Shown here one piece after another: positions 7,382 through 17,763 of a stretch of 38,712 nt of DNA. Position 1 is the stretch's first letter. The number at the start of each line of letters is the position of its first letter. The notes below the pieces were generated by a model. That model saw only the letters and a program-made list of their open reading frames with translations, ran no database searches and was not told where the DNA came from. Source of the stretch: Desulfobacterales bacterium (GTDB lineage Bacteria; Desulfobacterota; DSM-4660; Desulfatiglandales; Desulfatiglandaceae). The stretch spans positions 1-38,712 of the forward strand of contig JALVMN010000158.1 of the NCBI GenBank assembly GCA_027027005.1, in the 5' to 3' direction. Made by a program: the position numbers and the translations under genes.

Positions 7382-7984
7382 CTAGATATTAATGATAGTG
7401 TCTGCCACTTGCATGGAGGTGACAATGTCGAGCATGTTGGTGGTCTCTCCCACCTCCTTTTGGTCAAGCAGGCCAAAATGGGTGAGACATGTGCCGCACA
7501 CCATCAACTGAGTCCCTTTTGCCTCGATATCCTTAAGTATGTCCAGTGCCTCTGACCCCCTAACCGTGAGCTTCACCCCGTTATTTAAAAACACTATCCT
7601 CCAAAGCTCGCCCCCCATCTCGGGAAGGGTCGAAAGGAAGCTCATCATGAGCTTTCTGCCCAATTCCTGGTCGCCGTGCCCCACCCTGTCTGTTGTGACC
7701 ATCACCATTATCCTCTTTTTTTCACCTGCAAGCTCGGCAGCGCTCATCACCTGGCAGGTCTCGCCTTCAGATCCCTTACTCCCCTTTACCCTGAATTCAT
7801 TTCCATCCTCCTCCACTACCACCTGGAACCCTTGAGAGCCCAAGAATCTCGATACGTTTTCCTTGGCAGCCTTGTTGTCAACCAATACGGTTATCTCGCT
7901 CAGCCCTTTCGCCTCTATTGTCTCTTTTGCCTTGAGAACCGGGGCAGGACAAGCCAGCCCCCTGCAGTCCAGCTCCATGCTCAT
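7382..7984 (-). CDS. yedF: YedF-like sulfurtransferase / selenium-metabolism protein (TusA + DsrE-like domains)
   Basis: A 200-residue two-domain cytoplasmic protein. The N-terminal TusA/SirA domain has CRGLACPAPV (Cys7 and Cys12, with the CPxP motif) at the start of the fold. The C-terminal half is DsrE/DsrF-like, with VMVTTDRVGHGD and the cysteine-bearing CGTCLTHFGL (about 166-175). This matches the YedF family often found beside selenium-metabolism genes; it probably carries sulfane sulfur or selenium as a persulfide or perselenide. No selD or selA is in the window. The start is ATG 7984, seven bases after AGGAGG; a longer reading to 8182 lacks a ribosome-binding site and family-like sequence. 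The gene follows yifB at a 145-base distance. Confidence 0.85.
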   Translation of the reverse strand: MSMELDCRGLACPAPVLKAKETIEAKGLSEITVLVDNKAAKENVSRFLGSQGFQVVVEEDGNEFRVKGSKGSEGETCQVMSAAELAGEKKRIMVMVTTDRVGHGDQELGRKLMMSFLSTLPEMGGELWRIVFLNNGVKLTVRGSEALDILKDIEAKGTQLMVCGTCLTHFGLLDQKEVGETTNMLDIVTSMQVADTIINI

Positions 7985-8129
7985 CCCTCTACCTCCTAAA
8001 ATCCTATCGACCGTCAAATTAAGCGGTTGGGAGGAGTTTTTCAAGATGGAATTTCCGAGGTATCTCACCAAAAAGAATAGGAAAAACCAATAACAGCCTG
8101 CATATCTTGGCAGGATTGGAGGGTGTGGG

Positions 8130-9662
8130 CTAGTAGAGCCTGGTCTCCCTGTCAAGTGTCCTGTACTGGATGGCCTCAGCAATGTGGGCTGAAGTTATGG
8201 CTTCCGAGCCCTCCAGATCTGCGATGGTCCTTGCAACCTTGAGGATCCTGGCATGGGCCCTGGCACTCAGCCCCAATTTATCCACCGCCCTTTCCAACAA
8301 TCTGCTCGAGGCCTCATCTACAGGACAGTACTTCTTGAGGTCTGAAGAGCGCATCCCTGCATTGCTCTTAAAAGGCCGCCCCTTGAATCTGCGCCCTTGG
8401 CGTTTACGGGCCTCCATCACCCTAGCCCTCATATCCTGCGTGGAAGCACCCCTGCTTTGGCCTGCCAGATCCCTGTAAGGCACGGCAGGCACTTCCAGGT
8501 GTATGTCTATCCGGTCCATGAGGGGGCCGGAGATCTTTGCCCTGTAGCGGTGGATTTGCTGGATGGAGCATCTACACTGCCTCTTCTGGTCTCCAAGAAA
8601 CCCGCAAGGGCAAGGATTCATGGCTGCCACCAGCATAAAGCGGGCAGGATAAGTGATCCTGGCCGAGGCCCTTGAAATGGTGACTTTTCCATCTTCCATC
8701 GGCTGGCGCAAGACCTCCAGCACATTCTTTCTGAACTCGGGCAGCTCGTCCAGGAACAAGACCCCGTTATTGGCAAGACTGACTTCACCCGGCCTTGGGT
8801 TTTGTCCTCCACCAATGAGGCCTGCATCTGAGATGGTGTGATGGGGGGAGCGAAACGGCCGCTGGGTGATGAGCCCCTCCCCTTCGGGCATCAACCCCAT
8901 GACGCTGTAGATTTTGGAGGTCTCGAGCGCCTCTGTGAATGTAAGGGGAGGCAAGATGGAGGGGAGGCGTTTTGCCAGCATGGTCTTCCCGGAACCTGGT
9001 GGCCCTATCATGACCAGGTTATGCCCGCCTGCCGCAGCTATCTCCAGGGCCCTCTTTGCGCTCTCCTGGCCCAATACGTCCAGGAAGTCCTCCTCATATA
9101 CAGGGGGATGGAAGATCTGGTGGAGATCCACTTCAAAGGGATTGATTTCAGCCGAACCCGTTAGGTGGTCAACCACATCACAGAGGCTTGAGGCTGCAAA
9201 TATGGGAATACCCTGCACCACGGCCGCCTCTGGTGCATTGGCCTTGGGCACAAAGATCCCCCTTACGGCCTCTTCCTTGGCCTTGACCGCAATGGGCAAT
9301 ACTCCTTTTACGGGCCTGATGCCCCCGTCAAGGGAGAGTTCCCCCAAAAAGAGGTAATCCACATGAGAGTGGGGTGCAAGGACCCCGGTGGCTGCAAGGA
9401 TGCCCAAGGCAATTGGTAGGTCAAAGGCCGAACCCTCCTTTTTTACGTCAGCAGGGGCGAGGTTCACCGTGATCCTGTCGGAAGGAAACGGGTAACCTGA
9501 GTTCTTGATGGCTGCCTTTACCCGTTCCTTGCTCTCCTTTACGGCCCCTTCGGGGAGCCCCACCGTGGAGAAGGCGGGAAGCCCTGGGGAGATGTCCACC
9601 TCAACTTCCACGAGGTAGCCGTCTATTCCAACCACTGCAGCGCTCAGGATCTTTGCAAGCAT
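8130..9662 (-). CDS. comM: YifB/ComM family AAA+ ATPase (Mg-chelatase-like)
   Basis: A 510-residue cytoplasmic ATPase. The N-terminal ribosomal-S5/Lon-like (ChlI) domain covers about residues 1-165, including FSTVGLPEGAVKESKERV. The AAA+ core has Walker A GPPGSGKT (220-227), the FRSPHHTISDAGLIGGG segment, a Walker B LFLDELPEF and a Cys-rich loop (MNPCPCGFLGD then CRCS). The C-terminal Mg_chelatase_C region ends the protein. Members of this family (ComM) are helicases that extend branch migration during natural transformation in some Gammaproteobacteria; the role here is inferred by family. The start ATG has only a weak Shine-Dalgarno site. The length matches full-size family members. Confidence 0.92.
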   Translation of the reverse strand: MLAKILSAAVVGIDGYLVEVEVDISPGLPAFSTVGLPEGAVKESKERVKAAIKNSGYPFPSDRITVNLAPADVKKEGSAFDLPIALGILAATGVLAPHSHVDYLFLGELSLDGGIRPVKGVLPIAVKAKEEAVRGIFVPKANAPEAAVVQGIPIFAASSLCDVVDHLTGSAEINPFEVDLHQIFHPPVYEEDFLDVLGQESAKRALEIAAAGGHNLVMIGPPGSGKTMLAKRLPSILPPLTFTEALETSKIYSVMGLMPEGEGLITQRPFRSPHHTISDAGLIGGGQNPRPGEVSLANNGVLFLDELPEFRKNVLEVLRQPMEDGKVTISRASARITYPARFMLVAAMNPCPCGFLGDQKRQCRCSIQQIHRYRAKISGPLMDRIDIHLEVPAVPYRDLAGQSRGASTQDMRARVMEARKRQGRRFKGRPFKSNAGMRSSDLKKYCPVDEASSRLLERAVDKLGLSARAHARILKVARTIADLEGSEAITSAHIAEAIQYRTLDRETRLY

Positions 9663-9734
9663 TTGTATTGTCTTTTATCACGCATGAGGTGTGACGAGTT
9701 AGGGGACTGCGCGCCATTACATGGAATTATATTG

Positions 9735-9763
9735 TTTACAGTTATCACGGATTTTGATATAAA
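9735..9763 (+). promoter_or_regulatory. Sigma70-like promoter for rpoZ-dnaJ
   Basis: TTTACA (9735-9740) and TATAAA (9758-9763) are separated by 17 bases, each matching five of six consensus positions. The predicted transcription start is near 9770, about 50 bases before the rpoZ ATG. The gap to the divergent yifB gene holds no other candidate of this quality. Confidence 0.6.
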
Positions 9764-9819
9764 GTAAAGTTTGTATTTGTTATCCCACAGGCACCCCCAA
9801 AGGAAGAGAGGGAAGGCTC

Positions 9820-11240
<1,421 letters not shown>

Positions 11241-11298
11241 CATGAGGCCCCAACTGCCAATCCACATATGTATAAAACCATGATTTTGATTCAAGGGC

Positions 11299-11327
11299 TT
11301 TACACGGCTGGCCGTTGATGATATTAG
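11299..11327 (+). promoter_or_regulatory. Possible sigma70 promoter for dksA
   Basis: TTTACA (11299-11304) and TATTAG (11322-11327) are 17 bases apart in the 125-base gap between dnaJ and dksA. The -35 matches five of six and the -10 four of six positions. Read-through from the rpoZ promoter remains possible, since no terminator was seen after dnaJ. Confidence 0.35.
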
Positions 11328-11365
11328 TGAAAATTCTTTCTTAGAAATGGAGTACTTTTTAGGCC

Positions 11366-11731
11366 ATGTTGAGCGAGAAAAAAAAGAAGTATTTCAAAGA
11401 TCTTCTTACAAGGCGCCTGGACGAATTACTGGAAGAAGCCAACAGGACCGTGAGCGGGATGACTGATCAGGGCGACAATTTCCCTGACCCCACTGACAGG
11501 GCAGCCCTTGAGTCTGACAGGAATTTCACGCTGCGCATTCGAGACAGGGAGCGCAAGCTCATAGGCAAGATAAAAGAGGCCTTGGAGAGAATCGAAGAGG
11601 GCACTTACGGTATATGCGAGGCCTGTGGCGAGGAGATTTCGGAAAACCGCCTCAAGGCCCGGCCCGTTACCACCCTCTGCATCGATTGCAAGAAAAAGCA
11701 GGAGATGGAGGAAAAGCTCCGAGGCATCTGA
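11366..11731 (+). CDS. dksA: DksA/TraR family RNA polymerase regulator
   Basis: A 121-residue protein that enters the RNA polymerase secondary channel and, with ppGpp, tunes rRNA and amino-acid promoters. The N-terminal coiled coil has the tip motif DPTDRA (DxxDxA type) at about residues 42-47. The C-terminal zinc finger is CEAC then CIDC (about 91-112), followed by a basic helix. It is shorter than E. coli DksA (151 residues) and of the size common in Desulfobacterota. The start ATG lacks a strong Shine-Dalgarno sequence. It stands between dnaJ and the nucleotidyltransferase fusion gene. Confidence 0.9.
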   Translation: MLSEKKKKYFKDLLTRRLDELLEEANRTVSGMTDQGDNFPDPTDRAALESDRNFTLRIRDRERKLIGKIKEALERIEEGTYGICEACGEEISENRLKARPVTTLCIDCKKKQEMEEKLRGI

Positions 11732-11824
11732 GCGCCCCTTACGCCCCTCCCTTTTTTCTGAGTCCTATCCCCGGGTGAGAGTCGCTTTGTAGCCCCACCC
11801 CCATTGTGCTATGATGCAAATATC

Positions 11825-14569
11825 ATGAATAGCTCCACGGCCCCACCCAACTCCAATGGCAAGGAAACCCAAATAGAGGTGATTACCACCCACATAAACG
11901 CCGACTTTGACGCCCTTGCCTCCATGATAGCCGCCAAGAAACTCTACCCCCAGGCCGTATTGGTTTTTCCAGGGGCCCAGGAGAGTAGTCTCAGGAATTT
12001 CTTTTTGCACTCTGCATCCTATGTGTTCGATATTTCAAAGCTAAAGGACATAGACCTAGATAGGGTAAAAAAACTCGTGCTGGTGGACACCAGGCAGAAA
12101 AGCAGAATCGGTAGATTTTCAAGCATCGTGGAAAGACCAGGGCTGGAGATCCACATCTATGACCACCATCCGCCATCAGAAGACGATATCCCAGGAGACC
12201 TTGAAATCGTCAGACCCACAGGTTCCACCACCGCCATACTGGTAAGGATTTTGAGGGATAAGGGAATCCAATTGACCCCTGATGAGGCAACCATCATGAC
12301 CCTGGGGATCCACGAGGACACGGGTTCATTTACCTTCTCCTCCACCACGGCCGAAGACTACGAGGCGGCTGCCTGGCTGGCCACCCAGGGAGCCAACCAT
12401 AATGTGGTGGCCGACATGCTCACCAGAGAGCTTACCGCCGAGCAGGTGTGGTTGCTCAATGATCTTACCAGGTCAGCGGTCACCAAGAATATCAATGGCA
12501 TAGAAATAGTGGTGACAAAGGTGATCAGGGACCACTATGTGGGCGACTTTGCCATGCTTGTGCACAAATTCATGGAGATGGAAAATCTCAACGTGGTGTT
12601 TGCCCTTGCCCAGATGGAGGACAGGATCTATCTGGTGGCAAGGAGCAGGATCCCAGAGGTGGATGTGGGCTCCATTGCCACTGCCCTGGGAGGGGGTGGC
12701 CACCCCCAGGCCGCCTCTGCAACCATCAAGGGCAAGACCATGGCCCAGGTGGAGAGATCCCTAAATGCCCTGCTGAGGAATCGCATCAGGCCCGTGGTAA
12801 AGGCCAGGGAGGTAATGTCTTCGCCGGTGATAACCATCACCCCTGGAGCCACCATGAAGGAAGCGGCCAACCTCATGACAAGATACAACATCAATGTTCT
12901 TCTGGTAACAGATGAGCAAGATCAGGGGGAAAGCCTCCTTGGATTCATTACACGCCAGATAGTGGAAAAGGCCATTTTTCTGGGCCTGGAGCAGGCAAGG
13001 GTCTCGGAGTACATGAACATCGAATTTTCCACCGTGACTCCTGAGAGCCCCTTGCAGGAAGTCCAGGACCTGATTATCAGGACCAAGCTGAGGGTCCTCC
13101 CCGTGCTGGAAGCCCATAAGGTGGTTGGTGTCATAACCCGAACAGACCTCCTCAATATCCTGGTGGGGGAACCCATAGTGCCGGACCTCCTCTACGAGGA
13201 AAAGGGCAGAGCCCAGGGCTCAAGAGGCAAAAACATAGCAGGGCTCCTCAAGGAAAGGCTTCCAAGAACATTAATAAAGCGCTTGAAAGATATCGGTCAA
13301 GTAGCTGATATGTTAGGGTATAACATATACTTAGTCGGTGGCCTGGTAAGGGACATCTTGATGAAGCAAAACAACTTGGCCCTCCCGGAGCAAGGGATTG
13401 CGGGAGGCGATGTTGATGTGGTGGTGGAAGGGGATGGGATCGAGTTCGCCCATGAGTTTGCAAGACACTTTGAGGCCAGGGTGCGGAGCCACAAGAAGTT
13501 CGGCACGGCGGTCTTGATCTTCCCTGATGGATTCAAGGTGGATGTGGCCACTGCCAGGATGGAGTACTATGAGGCCCCGGGGGCCTCTCCCATTGTGCGC
13601 ACATCTTCTCTTAAAATGGATTTATACCGCCGGGACTTTACCATCAATACCCTGGCCGTCAAGCTCAACAAGAGGGATTACGGCACCCTGGTGGACTACT
13701 TTGGCGGCCAGCGTGATATCAAGGAAAGGGTCATAAGGGTGCTTCATAACCTAAGCTTCGTGGAAGACCCCACCCGGGTCCTGAGGGCCATTCGTTTTGA
13801 GCAGCGTTTCGGGTTCAGGATCGGGAAGCTCACCCTTTCGCTCATGAAGAATGCCGTGCGAACCAACTGCTTCAAAGATGTTTCAGGCCACAGGCTATTT
13901 GTGGAGTTGAAGTTGATCTTACAGGAAAGCGATCCAGTGAAGGCCATTGAGAGGATGAATGAATTTGACCTCCTCCACCTCATTTGCCCCGGGATAAGAT
14001 TGGATGCCCAACTCCGCCGCGTCCTCGGCGAAATAAAGGAGATAATCTCCTGGTTCAGGCTGCTCTATCTTGACGAACCCTTTGAGCCTTGGTGGGTGTA
14101 CTGGCATGGGCTCACCTCTGGCCTTGATGCAAGAGAACTGAAAGGCCTGGCCGAGCGCCTGGGCATGAGCGATGCCCAGAGCAAGCGCATGCTGTCCCAG
14201 AGGGAGGAAGTGCTGAACCTCCTCTTTGAGCTTTATAATTTTCAGGGCACAGACTATGACCTCTATACATTATTGAGCCCTTATGATACAGAGATTCTTC
14301 TCTATGTCATGGCAAGGGCCGGAATACACGGAAGGGCCCTTCAGCCAAGAAAGAGGGAGGCTGAAAAGGTCAAACGACTCATCTCACTTTACTTCACCCG
14401 GCTCAAGGGGACTAAAGTGGAACTAGGGGGAAGAGACCTTATTCAGCTTGGTCTTGAGCCAGGGCCCAAGTTCAAAGAGATATTTCAGGAATTGCTGAAG
14501 GCAAAACTCAACCTTGGGCTGAAGAGCCGTGAAGATGAGATAAACTTTGTGAAAGAGAGATATCTTTAA
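11825..14569 (+). CDS. DHH phosphoesterase - CBS pair - tRNA nucleotidyltransferase/poly(A) polymerase fusion
   Basis: A protein of about 914 residues with three modules (residue numbers counted from a TTG at 11804, seven codons before the chosen ATG). An N-terminal DHH/DHHA1 phosphoesterase has THINADFDA (29-37), VDTRQ, YDHHPP (near 119) and GGGGHPQAAS (near 296), as in RecJ-like or oligoribonuclease-type enzymes. Two CBS domains follow at about 336-460 (VMSSPVITITPGATM and YMNIEFSTVTPESPL), likely sensing adenylates. A class II nucleotidyltransferase begins near 495 with IYLVGGLVRD and GGDVDVVVEGD, then the RNA-binding helical region (FVEDPTRVLRAIRFEQRFGF). This architecture is known in Desulfobacterota, where it adds A or CCA to tRNA 3' ends. 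Neither ATG 11825 nor the TTG has a good Shine-Dalgarno site. trpS follows after 19 bases. Confidence 0.9.
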   Translation: MNSSTAPPNSNGKETQIEVITTHINADFDALASMIAAKKLYPQAVLVFPGAQESSLRNFFLHSASYVFDISKLKDIDLDRVKKLVLVDTRQKSRIGRFSSIVERPGLEIHIYDHHPPSEDDIPGDLEIVRPTGSTTAILVRILRDKGIQLTPDEATIMTLGIHEDTGSFTFSSTTAEDYEAAAWLATQGANHNVVADMLTRELTAEQVWLLNDLTRSAVTKNINGIEIVVTKVIRDHYVGDFAMLVHKFMEMENLNVVFALAQMEDRIYLVARSRIPEVDVGSIATALGGGGHPQAASATIKGKTMAQVERSLNALLRNRIRPVVKAREVMSSPVITITPGATMKEAANLMTRYNINVLLVTDEQDQGESLLGFITRQIVEKAIFLGLEQARVSEYMNIEFSTVTPESPLQEVQDLIIRTKLRVLPVLEAHKVVGVITRTDLLNILVGEPIVPDLLYEEKGRAQGSRGKNIAGLLKERLPRTLIKRLKDIGQVADMLGYNIYLVGGLVRDILMKQNNLALPEQGIAGGDVDVVVEGDGIEFAHEFARHFEARVRSHKKFGTAVLIFPDGFKVDVATARMEYYEAPGASPIVRTSSLKMDLYRRDFTINTLAVKLNKRDYGTLVDYFGGQRDIKERVIRVLHNLSFVEDPTRVLRAIRFEQRFGFRIGKLTLSLMKNAVRTNCFKDVSGHRLFVELKLILQESDPVKAIERMNEFDLLHLICPGIRLDAQLRRVLGEIKEIISWFRLLYLDEPFEPWWVYWHGLTSGLDARELKGLAERLGMSDAQSKRMLSQREEVLNLLFELYNFQGTDYDLYTLLSPYDTEILLYVMARAGIHGRALQPRKREAEKVKRLISLYFTRLKGTKVELGGRDLIQLGLEPGPKFKEIFQELLKAKLNLGLKSREDEINFVKERYL

Positions 14570-14588
14570 GGAGGTGGAGTCTTCAACC

Positions 14589-15584
14589 ATGGCCAAGAAG
14601 CGAATTGTAAGCGGGATGAGGCCCACTGGGAGAATGCATCTTGGGCATCTCCACGGCGCCCTGCTCAACTGGAAGGCGCTTCAGGACGAATGGGACTGCT
14701 TTTTTTTCATAGCAGACTGGCACGCCCTTACCAGCGAATACGCCAACCCTGAGATCATCGGGCAGAGCACCTATGAGATTATAGCAGACTGGATAGCAGT
14801 GGGCCTGGATCCTGAGAAGTGCACCTTCTTCATACAGTCCGAGATAAAGGAACACGCCGAACTCCACCTTATCCTCTCCATGATCACCCCGCTTCCATGG
14901 CTGGAGCGCAACCCCACTTACAAGGAACAGCTCAAAGAGCTGAGCCAAAGGGATCTCTATACCTATGGTTTCCTGGGATATCCCGTGCTCCAGGCTGCCG
15001 ACATCCTCATGTACAAGGCCAATGGGGTGCCTGTGGGCGAGGATCAGGCCCCCCACGTGGAGCTGACCCGCGAGATTGCAAGACGCTTCAACCACCTCTA
15101 CCAGACCAAGACATTTCCAGTGCCGCAATTGATCCTCACTCCCACCTCCAAGCTCTTGGGCATTGATCGCAGGAAGATGAGTAAGAGCTATGGCAATGCC
15201 ATTTATCTCACTGACACGCCATCAGAGGTCCAGGAAAAGGTCTCCCAGATGATTACTGATCCCCAGCGCAAGCGGAGAAACGATCCAGGAGACCCTGAGG
15301 TCTGTAACGTCTATTTTTACCATGAAATCTACTCTGACCCCCAGGAGGTCTCAGAGATAGCCTCCAGTTGCAGGAGTGCCGAGATAGGCTGTGTGGAGTG
15401 CAAGAAAAAAATGGCCGAAAGCCTGAACAAGGGCCTTGACCCCATCAGGGAGAGGAGGCGGGAGCTGGCAGCCCACATGGAAAAGGTCAGGGAGATAACG
15501 GCTGAGGGCAATTCAAGAGCCAGGGAGATCGCCCGCTCCACCATGGACGAGGTGAGAAGGGCCATAAAGATAGTGGCAGACTGA
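14589..15584 (+). CDS. trpS: Tryptophanyl-tRNA synthetase
   Basis: A 331-residue class Ic synthetase that charges tRNA-Trp. The HIGH-type motif is MHLGHLHG (residues 16-23) and the KMSKS motif is intact in RRKMSKSYGNAI (near 198). GVPVGEDQAPHVELTREIARRFN is the conserved Trp-pocket region. The ATG at 14589 follows GGTGGAG by nine bases; a GTG 15 bases upstream is in frame but lies inside the ribosome-binding region. The gene sits in a compact run of genes, 19 bases after the nucleotidyltransferase fusion, so a tRNA-maturing and a tRNA-charging enzyme are likely on one transcript. Confidence 0.95.
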   Translation: MAKKRIVSGMRPTGRMHLGHLHGALLNWKALQDEWDCFFFIADWHALTSEYANPEIIGQSTYEIIADWIAVGLDPEKCTFFIQSEIKEHAELHLILSMITPLPWLERNPTYKEQLKELSQRDLYTYGFLGYPVLQAADILMYKANGVPVGEDQAPHVELTREIARRFNHLYQTKTFPVPQLILTPTSKLLGIDRRKMSKSYGNAIYLTDTPSEVQEKVSQMITDPQRKRRNDPGDPEVCNVYFYHEIYSDPQEVSEIASSCRSAEIGCVECKKKMAESLNKGLDPIRERRRELAAHMEKVREITAEGNSRAREIARSTMDEVRRAIKIVAD

Positions 15585-15589
15585 ACGAT

Positions 15590-16366
15590 ATGGGTATGGG
15601 ACAGGACATGGAATACCAGGTTCAGCTTGAAATATTTGAAGGGCCACTGGACCTCTTGATCCACCTCATACACAAAAACGAAGTGGATATCTTCGACATC
15701 CCCATTGCCACCATTACGGATCAATACCTTCAATACCTGGAGATGCTGGAGGCCCTGAACATTAATGTGGCCGCAGATTTTCTGGTCATGGCTTCCACCC
15801 TGCTCCACATAAAGTCCAAGATGCTCCTCCCTGGCGAGCCTGATGACGAAGAAGGCGAAGACCCCAGGGTCCAGATAACCAGGCCGCTGCTCCAATACAT
15901 GCACCTCAAGAAGGCTGCCCAAGAGCTTTACCAAAGAGAAATCCTGGAGAGGGATGTGTTTCCGAGGGCACCCGATCCGGCTATTTATAAAGAGGTGGAG
16001 GGGCAGGCCCCTGAACTGGAGGTAAACATATTCCAGCTCATGGAGGCATTCAAGGCCGTAGTGGAGCAAGGCTCATTTGATACCAGGCTCAGCTTCAAAC
16101 CGATTAAGTGGTCGGTGAAGGAAAAATCCTCTTACATACTCTCCCGGCTCCGTGAAAGCGAAAGCCTCAATTTCAAGGAGCTGTTTGACATCCTGGAAGA
16201 CATATCGGAATTCATCGTGACCTTTCTGGCCCTCCTTGAGCTGGTGCACACGGGCGTTGTAAAGGTCTACCAACCAACTCCGGATAGCGACATCAGACTG
16301 AAGGCCACGTTTTTGAAGGAGAACGAGACTGGAGATGGAAGCAAGGCCCTTGAAGTTGATCGTTGA
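15590..16366 (+). CDS. scpA: Segregation and condensation protein A
   Basis: A 258-residue kleisin that links SMC heads in the bacterial condensin and works with ScpB in chromosome condensation. The N-terminal signature is YQVQLEIFEGPLDLLIHLI, then NVAADFLVMASTLLHIKSKMLLP. The C-terminal winged helix (about 180-240) contains a conserved-type FKELFDILEDISEFIVTFLALLEL segment. ATG codons at 15590, 15596 and 15608 are all possible starts; the one at 15608 gives the usual family N-terminus. It begins five bases after trpS and overlaps scpB by 32 bases, so the genes are translationally coupled. No smc gene is in the window. Confidence 0.93.
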   Translation: MGMGQDMEYQVQLEIFEGPLDLLIHLIHKNEVDIFDIPIATITDQYLQYLEMLEALNINVAADFLVMASTLLHIKSKMLLPGEPDDEEGEDPRVQITRPLLQYMHLKKAAQELYQREILERDVFPRAPDPAIYKEVEGQAPELEVNIFQLMEAFKAVVEQGSFDTRLSFKPIKWSVKEKSSYILSRLRESESLNFKELFDILEDISEFIVTFLALLELVHTGVVKVYQPTPDSDIRLKATFLKENETGDGSKALEVDR

Positions 16367-16946
16367 GGCATTACTGTTTTCCTCTGAGCGCCCCCTGGCC
16401 CCCCGCGACATTCACGGGTGGGTCACAGAGAGCAGTGTTACGGAGATAAAAGCTGCCCTTGAGGAGTTAAAGAAGGAATACGACGAAATGGGACGAAGCT
16501 TTCTGCTGAAGGAGGTGGCAGGGGGGTATCAATTCAGGAGCAGATCAGAGTACGCGCCATATATTTTAAAGATGCTAAAGACCACTCCCACCAGGCTTTC
16601 AAGGGCAGCCCTGGAGACCCTGGCAATTATTGCTTACAAACAACCCATCCTCCGACACGAGATAGAGCAATTGAGGGGCGTGGATGTGGGCGGGATCTTG
16701 CGATCGCTCCTGGAAAAAGGGCTCATAAAGATCGTGGGCAGGAAAAATCTTCCTGGAAAACCCCTCATCTATGGGACTACAAAGAGGTTTCTGGAGGTCT
16801 TTGATCTAAAGGACATCAACTCACTGCCCCGCTTGAAAGAGATAAGAGAGCTCACAGCAAAAGAGGAGGAAGGCACCGCCCCACCTGCCGACAGTAGCCA
16901 TGAAGAAACAAAAGGGGAAGAAAAAGCCCCCCAGGGTGGAACCTGA
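16335..16946 (+). CDS. scpB: Segregation and condensation protein B
   Basis: A 203-residue partner of ScpA made of two winged-helix domains. Recognisable parts are LKLIVEALLFSSERPL at the start, then LSRAALETLAIIAYKQPILRHEIEQLRGVDVGGILRSLLEKGLIK (about 90-135) and GKPLIYGTTKRFLEVFDLKDINSLP. The last 30 residues are a charged tail encoded in the stretch that overlaps the pseudouridine synthase gene. The start ATG 16335 lies inside scpA, just after a GGAG. Overlaps at both ends mark it as the middle of the scpA-scpB-rluB unit. Confidence 0.93.
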   Translation: MEARPLKLIVEALLFSSERPLAPRDIHGWVTESSVTEIKAALEELKKEYDEMGRSFLLKEVAGGYQFRSRSEYAPYILKMLKTTPTRLSRAALETLAIIAYKQPILRHEIEQLRGVDVGGILRSLLEKGLIKIVGRKNLPGKPLIYGTTKRFLEVFDLKDINSLPRLKEIRELTAKEEEGTAPPADSSHEETKGEEKAPQGGT

Positions 16947-17712
16947 GGCGGCAGAGCCCATCAGATTGAATCGCCTTCTCTCACTTGCCGGGATTACTTC
17001 CAGGCGAAAGGCCGATCAACTCATCAGGGACGGCAGGGTGAGGATCAATGGCAAGGTGGTCCGGGACCCTTGGGTGAGGGTTCAGTGGGGAGTTGACAAG
17101 GTCCATGTGGATGACCAGGAGCTCCCTGGCCCCAGGTCGCCGGTCTATATCATGCTAAACAAGCCGTTTGGCTACATTTGCTCCCTGAGAGATCCCGAGG
17201 GAAGGCCCCTTGTGACAGACCTTCTTGATAATGTGAAGGAGCGTGTCTATCCGGTGGGCCGCCTGGACTTTGATACCCTGGGGTTGCTCTTACTTACCAA
17301 TGACGGCCAGTGGGCAAACCGCCTCACCCATCCCCGTTACAAGGTCCCCAGGACATATAAGGTCACGGTGGCAGGCGCAATGCCTGATACAGCCATCCAG
17401 ATGCTTCGCCAAGGGGTCAAACTGCCAGGGGGGCCTGTGGTCAGGGCCAAGGTGAAGCTATTATCGCGGGGGCCACGCCAGACCCTCCTCAGGATGACCA
17501 TCACCCAGGGCATAACCAGGCAGATCCGAAGGATGCTGGAAGCCTCGGGCTACCGCGTGGTTCACCTCATCCGAACCGGATACGGACCGCTGGAACTGGG
17601 CGACCTCAAGGTGGGTGAGTACAGGTACCTGGAAAAGGAGGAGGTGGAGATGGTCAACAAGGCCATAGGCCTCAAGTCCTCAACCCCTGGATCGGTTAAG
17701 CGAAAAGGTTGA
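16900..17712 (+). CDS. rluB: 23S rRNA pseudouridine synthase, RsuA/RluB family
   Basis: A 270-residue enzyme that isomerises a uridine in ribosomal RNA. After a very basic N-terminal segment comes an S4 RNA-binding domain (about 21-65: IRLNRLLSLAGITSRRKADQ), then the synthase domain. The catalytic Asp is in VGRLDFDTLGLLLLTNDG (near residue 115-120), and the RsuA/RluB-type motif ITQGITRQIRRMLEASGY is near 205. RluB acts on U2605 of 23S rRNA in E. coli; assignment to RluB rather than RluE/RsuA rests on the family's usual scpB-rluB neighbourhood. Its start overlaps scpB by 47 bases and has no good ribosome-binding site. Confidence 0.9.
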   Translation: MKKQKGKKKPPRVEPEAAEPIRLNRLLSLAGITSRRKADQLIRDGRVRINGKVVRDPWVRVQWGVDKVHVDDQELPGPRSPVYIMLNKPFGYICSLRDPEGRPLVTDLLDNVKERVYPVGRLDFDTLGLLLLTNDGQWANRLTHPRYKVPRTYKVTVAGAMPDTAIQMLRQGVKLPGGPVVRAKVKLLSRGPRQTLLRMTITQGITRQIRRMLEASGYRVVHLIRTGYGPLELGDLKVGEYRYLEKEEVEMVNKAIGLKSSTPGSVKRKG

Positions 17713-17763
17713 TTTTTTGTTTGCATCCTCAACCTGGTTATTGTAAAAGTCTTATTTGGAAGT

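Noticed and set aside
7095-7476. Minus-strand open frames of 68 and 92 codons in repeat copy B
   Set aside because: Same reason: repeat sequence, no counterpart frame with conserved protein, no Shine-Dalgarno site.
8097-8114. CCTGC/GCAGG hairpin after the yifB gene, possible terminator
   Set aside because: The stem is only five pairs and the T run on the minus strand lies about ten bases away, too weak to call.
7984-8182. Extended N-terminus for yedF reaching 8182
   Set aside because: The extra 66 residues have no family resemblance and overlap the end of yifB, whereas ATG 7984 has an AGGAGG site at the right distance and gives a normal TusA N-terminus.
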